Shown piece by piece: positions 59,301 through 64,000 of a stretch of 64,000 bases of DNA. Positions within the stretch are counted from its first letter, which is position 1, and the number at the start of each line of letters is the position of its first letter. This DNA comes from Montifringilla adamsi (Eukaryota > Chordata > Aves > Passeriformes > Passeridae): contig JAGGNK010008559.1 of the NCBI GenBank assembly GCA_017590115.1, positions 8,053,888 to 8,117,887 of the forward strand. Direction: 5' to 3'. The notes under the pieces are model-generated. The model was given only the letters and a program-made list of their open reading frames with translations, had not been told where the DNA came from and ran no database searches. Position numbers and translations under genes: made by a program.

Positions 59301-62300
59301 CTAAAGCATGAGTCAGAAAATTGAATTTTTCGTTTTATGTTTTCAGAATCTTTTAATGTAGCCTTGTGTCCACTATGAAATGAGAGAGCAGTGAACAAAA
59401 TACGTTATTGGAAATAGGATCTGTGTTTATACACATGACATTTTTATTAATGTTAAGCATTTACCTGCTGCAGTCTGAGCATAGACAATATTCACTCTTA
59501 CTCCCCAGTTATGGGAAATGAGAAAATGTTTTTGTTCAACTCACACATTTACAATTGGGAATTTAGTGGAACAGATTTTCCTGTTTAGTATTATTTGATT
59601 CACAGAGATTTCTAACCTGCTGTCCCTGAATTACTGCCCTGTCTTACTAAGCTTGGGGTGTTATTTTGTATCATTCTAGCACCAGCATAACTGCCCTGCA
59701 CTCTCCAAAGAAATTGAAAGACTGTGCAGGATCTGATATTTTAGAAAGTAACTCTGAAATTAGCAGGAAAAAATCTTGGGGTGGAAGGGACAGGAAAGAT
59801 GTTTTGGTTTTTTTATTTTCATTTTACTTTCAAACAGTTGCAATGGAGGTGGCATTTGTAGGATGCCATGAAAAACTCTTAGAGCAGGAGAGGGGAAGAA
59901 TGTTATGAGACACAATATAATCTGGTCTGCTACCACAAGAAAAAGTGGCCAAAGTAATCTTCCACTGATATCTGTGGGAAATGGGCTCATAAATCTTCCT
60001 GGCTCTAGAGCGTATGTGAATAGAATTTCATCCACAGAATAATCTGAGAGCTTTAACTTTTTGGCTACTTCTAGCTTTTATTTCAATAGATAGCAGAATG
60101 GTATAACAAGAGGTCCAACTCTTGGTCGTTCTTACACACATCTGTGAAATGTGTCATGACAGTGAGGGAACCTCAAGGAAGGAGACGGGGATAAAAGGCA
60201 AATTGTGTAGGTCATTATTTCCACACACTTGGCAGTAAATGTGCTTTCCTCTTACCCTTCCTGTTCTCAAAGCCTCCTTCCATAAGAGAAGGCTACAGGC
60301 TGCATAAATTGAGGCATGGTAGGATCTCTGAAATCCAGTGAAAATGTCATTAGAAGTCTTTCTCTGTATCAGTTGCCAAGTATTCATCACATGTTCTGTT
60401 CTTTCACACTGATTGCTTTTTCTTTGTGTGCAGAAATATTAAATCAGGGAAGTTATTCTGTAGATGCCTCTATAGCTTTAACTACTTTACCTATTTGTCT
60501 CTGCTCACCCTTCTGCCATTTTATGTTTGCTTTCAGAAAACAATCTTCTGGTGATAAGGATGACTGGAGGAAATTAAGGGTTTATAGATCCTGACTGTTT
60601 TGGCACCATAGAGTGAATATCAATGATAAAATAAGGAAATACCAATTTTCCTTATTTTGAAATAAGGAAAATTATTTTTTCATTATGGAGGAGTTGTAGC
60701 AGTGGCAGCTTAGCAAGAGAACTGACCTTACACCATGGCCATCCACTGCTCCTAACAAATAAATTCAGTAAGGCAGTGTTGTGTCACTGCTTGCGCTTTA
60801 TCATATTCACTGTCTAGCAGCTCTGCTTGCAGCATGGGCAGTCCCACATGTGGGCCTCACTTGAAGTGGTCTGTGAGGTTATTCCTTAGTGGACACAGCC
60901 AAAATTTGCCTTAGCAATGGTACAGGCATGGCTGACATGACCTGTGAAGGGAAGAATGAGGCTGGGGTTTTCTAGTTTTATTTTTTGGGTTTTTTCCCCT
61001 ACACCCCCTCTGCTTTTCCTTCCTGCTTTATGCTTAGATGTTCAAACATTTTACAGAGGCTGTTGTCTGCAGGTAAAGTGAATTGCTGCTTCATGAGGAG
61101 CATACACAGTGATTCTCCCATGCAGCTGGCTATAAAGCGTCTGTTAACCTTAAGGGCATAACAGAGCAATCACCTCTTAATGCCATTTACATTGAGTAAA
61201 AATACACTGTGATCCATCAAAGGCATCCCCTGGCTAGAGGAAACAAAACCCAGTCAAAATGATTGCCTAATTATTTAACCTGTTTATGTTGTGTTTTGCC
61301 TTGGCTCAGCACCTACTGTGTCACCTTCACTCCACACTGATGTATCGTCATGTGTATTTATTTAGAGCCTCCTTGTCTGTTGCATCTGTTTTATGAAGCT
61401 CTTGTGTTGCAGATGAGGATCCAAGCAGGCATGGCTCAAATGAACACTGAATTTAAACAAAAGATGACTTGTCACACTTTGCTTCAGTCCATGTCCAGGT
61501 AGAGCCTTGATGTTATGGTGACCTATAGACTGTATATGTTGCCTAGAGTCTGAAAATGACTTGTGGGAAGGAAGGGTGAGAGAAGACTACAAACTGAGTA
61601 ATAACCAGAAGAGGAGTCATCATTATTTACTATCCTCAGACTAGAAGAAGCAGGGGACCCCAGCAATATTGCCAGGTAGGAAGTTTAGAAAAAAAATTGA
61701 AGGATAAAAGCGTTGTATCATTATTAAGTTACAGAACTTGCTGTTACGTGGCACTGTGGAGACCATGGCTATAAATTACTCTTAGGAGCTAACAAGACAA
61801 GTTCATGAAGAGGTCCATGGGTAAGTTTGAAACCAGATGCAGAGTGCAGCTCCTGCTGTTCCCAGCTGCTTTTCCAGGGAAGCAGCTGGGAGCCCTGTTT
61901 GTGATGGATTTGTGGCTGTCATTGCTGGCAGCCAGTTATTGGATTAAATTGCCCAACCCCTACCTGGGTGCCAGGTTTATTTCCCCCTCCTTTCCTCCCT
62001 GACCAGCAGGGTAATTTGTCTTCCCCATGGCTGCCTGCTGAGTCACAGGTTAAAACTGCAAGCTATTCCTGTAAGACTTTCTCTACAAAAGAAAATGCTG
62101 ATTTAGTCAGAAGGCAGTTAATTAATGGCCTCTTGGGACTGTTCTTGATGAGTTTGACCTCAGCCATGAAGAGCTGAAGCCATTCAGTGGAGAACAGTCT
62201 GTCAGGAGTGTTGTAGATGTGGCTGGTCCTGCCTTGGGGAGAGGAGAAGATGGGGCAGTGTTGTTCAGTCTGTTTTGGTTGAAGACTCACCTAAACATTT

Positions 62301-64000
62301 TGGAAAAACAAAACAAAAATCAATGCAAGTTAAGGAAAGCTTTGGACATGGATCTGTTCCTCCCTAATCCCCTCTAATTTTACTCATTTGCACAGGATAT
62401 GTGTTGTGTGTGGAGGTGAACAAGACCTTTCTGGTAAATATTTGCAGTCGTTTGTAAGGCTGTGTGCCCAAGGAGTTTTGTTTTCAGCAGACTTTCAGCC
62501 ATTTTCTTGTTTTGGAAACAGTGGAGGAGGAGAGGTATCGCACCTTGCTGCTCTCCCGGTTGTGTATGCCTGCAGCAATGCCAAACTGATGGACAGCAAG
62601 GATCTGACACCAACAGAAGCAGGTTTGTCCCTTTCTTCTTGTTTGTGTATTTCAGGGTTCCCACAGCTCTCAGTGCAGGACACTGAACCTGGCCTGTACC
62701 AACCACCCCAGGTATAAATGAACAGACTAAATTCTATTCTTAACTGCCACACAGAACAGCCACACTTATGTTTGTCCATGCGTGCTCAAAGCTGCCCCTG
62801 TTCCTTTCCAGATGGATTCCCTTCTTTCTGCACACGCTGCTTGCTTGGAACAAATTTAATTTTGAAGGCCTGACAATTAAACAGTTGGGTTTTCAAGTCC
62901 CTTCCTCAAGCTGGTCAACTCAGCCTCCCCAGTAACAGCAAGGGAAAGGTCAATAAGACAAAGCTTTCCAGGCATCCTGGGGCAAGGGACTTGTTATTTT
63001 TAAAATGAGAATATGAAACTCATAGATGTGAGACTTGAGTAGACAGAAATGTCTTATTTCAGCATTGGTTGGATTCGCTTTAGGCTATCTTTCATGATAT
63101 TGGTAACACTTAAAGCTGTCATTGCAGCAGATTGGTATAATATAGTCAAGTTGATACTTGACCACATCCAAGTCTATGGTTTTTTTTCACTCTATAGCCA
63201 CAGTTTTGAACATACAGTCTATGTTTTCAGTCTCAAGTAGTTAGTGGTTAGAAAGGACAGAGGCGTGATTATGTTGTAGAGGCCAATCTTTCTCTGCTGG
63301 ACTGAGTCCCCTGTTGCTTCTGACAGTGATTGCCCTCCAGCTGCAGTGTTCTGCTCTATAAATTTTGTGCTGCTGTAAAAAACCTCCTCCCTGGAGCAGT
63401 GTGGTTTGCTGTATGGTATGATCACTTGAGCACATCTGTTTCACCAACAAGGCTCTGCAGGCTGGGACTGCCCTGATATCTCTTGTAGATGTTCTGAAGG
63501 TTGTGTCTGTTCCTGGTGGGTGGTGGGAAACCAGTCTTCTCTAAGATTCTATTCCAATGCAGTGGCTGATACTTCCCTGGCAGTCCTGTGGCCCTGGCAA
63601 GCAGGAGGCAGGAAGGGGCTGCCTGCCCGAGTGTCTTGGGCCGGTGACACAGGACGGGGGTGCATGGGCTTGTATGAGTTACCCAAAATTGAGAATCCTG
63701 CATATGTTTGTTGCAACAGTGGAGAAGCTTTTGCAAAACCTGTTCTTACACTGTCTTGTAGTCCTTGTGGATTGAAGCACACAAGAGCTCTACTGGAAGA
63801 CTTGGATGCAGCTTGGGCTTTAAGGTGCTTGTTCCAGGGTCCCATGTTGGAAATAGCAGTCAGGCTGCAACATGCATTAAAGAAATGGGATTAAAGTTTG
63901 ACCTTTGGTTAGAGCGCTCTGCAAGACTGGCTCTGAGAACTCCATGGCTGAGTGCATTTGCAATGGATTGACAACTTCTGCAGAGTCTGTCTGTAATGGT
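56321..64000. other. 3' flank of ANXA5, no gene seen
   Basis: About 7.7 kb of AT-rich sequence. I looked for exons of QRFPR, the next gene in the human order, and recognised none. A small cluster of alternating AAATAAGGAAA motifs is at 60628-60671. The window ends without another feature. Confidence 0.5.
60628..60671. repeat. Alternating inverted AAATAAGGAAA motifs
   Basis: AAAATAAGGAAA (60628-60639), its reverse complement TTTCCTTATTTT (60647-60658) and a further forward copy (60660-60671). The middle copy can pair with either neighbour. Confidence 0.85.

Noticed and set aside
1..64000. tRNA, rRNA, CRISPR, operons or other prokaryotic systems
   Set aside because: Introns, CpG islands, poly(A) signals and CR1 elements show vertebrate nuclear DNA. 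No tRNA or rRNA fold was recognised.
56321..64000. Exons of QRFPR, expected next in the human gene order
   Set aside because: None of the frames shows the receptor's conserved membrane-segment motifs. The gene probably lies beyond the window.

Overview
This window is vertebrate nuclear DNA, almost certainly avian. The genes have canonical GT-AG introns, CpG-island promoters and fragments of CR1 LINEs, the dominant avian retroposon. The encoded cyclin A2, EXOSC9 and annexin A5 closely resemble the chicken proteins as I remember them, but they are not identical, so this looks like another bird. I cannot name the species. One 15-base N gap (14365-14379) shows it is a draft assembly.

Layout from left to right: the last coding exon of BBS7 (+, 213-346); a 1.1 kb spacer with an inverted pair of CR1 fragments; complete CCNA2 (cyclin A2, +, 1844-6245, 8 coding exons, 406 aa) with a CpG-island promoter carrying a recognisable CDE/CHR cell-cycle element; a tail-to-tail spacer; complete EXOSC9 (exosome subunit Rrp45, -, 9601-14234, 12 exons, 441 aa); a non-coding stretch with a CR1 fragment; a short intact gene for the membrane micropeptide SMIM43/NEMEP (+, 19677-19892) in its own CpG island; 16 kb of intergenic DNA with a strong CTCF-like motif; complete ANXA5 (annexin A5, +, coding 36538-55840, 12 coding exons, 321 aa); and about 8 kb of 3' flank in which I see no gene.

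The order BBS7-CCNA2-EXOSC9-SMIM43-ANXA5 is that of human 4q27, inverted, so this is an ancient syntenic block. The genes do not form a functional system. They act separately in cilium assembly (BBS7), S/M-phase CDK activation (CCNA2), RNA processing and decay (EXOSC9), glucose uptake in early mesendoderm (SMIM43) and Ca2+-dependent phospholipid binding (ANXA5). Exon phases were checked by hand for all complete genes and close without frameshift. I did not find a previously undescribed system. The most useful unusual item is the SMIM43 micropeptide gene, which is easy for annotation pipelines to miss and has an ambiguous 3' end because its stop codon lies inside a consensus splice donor.
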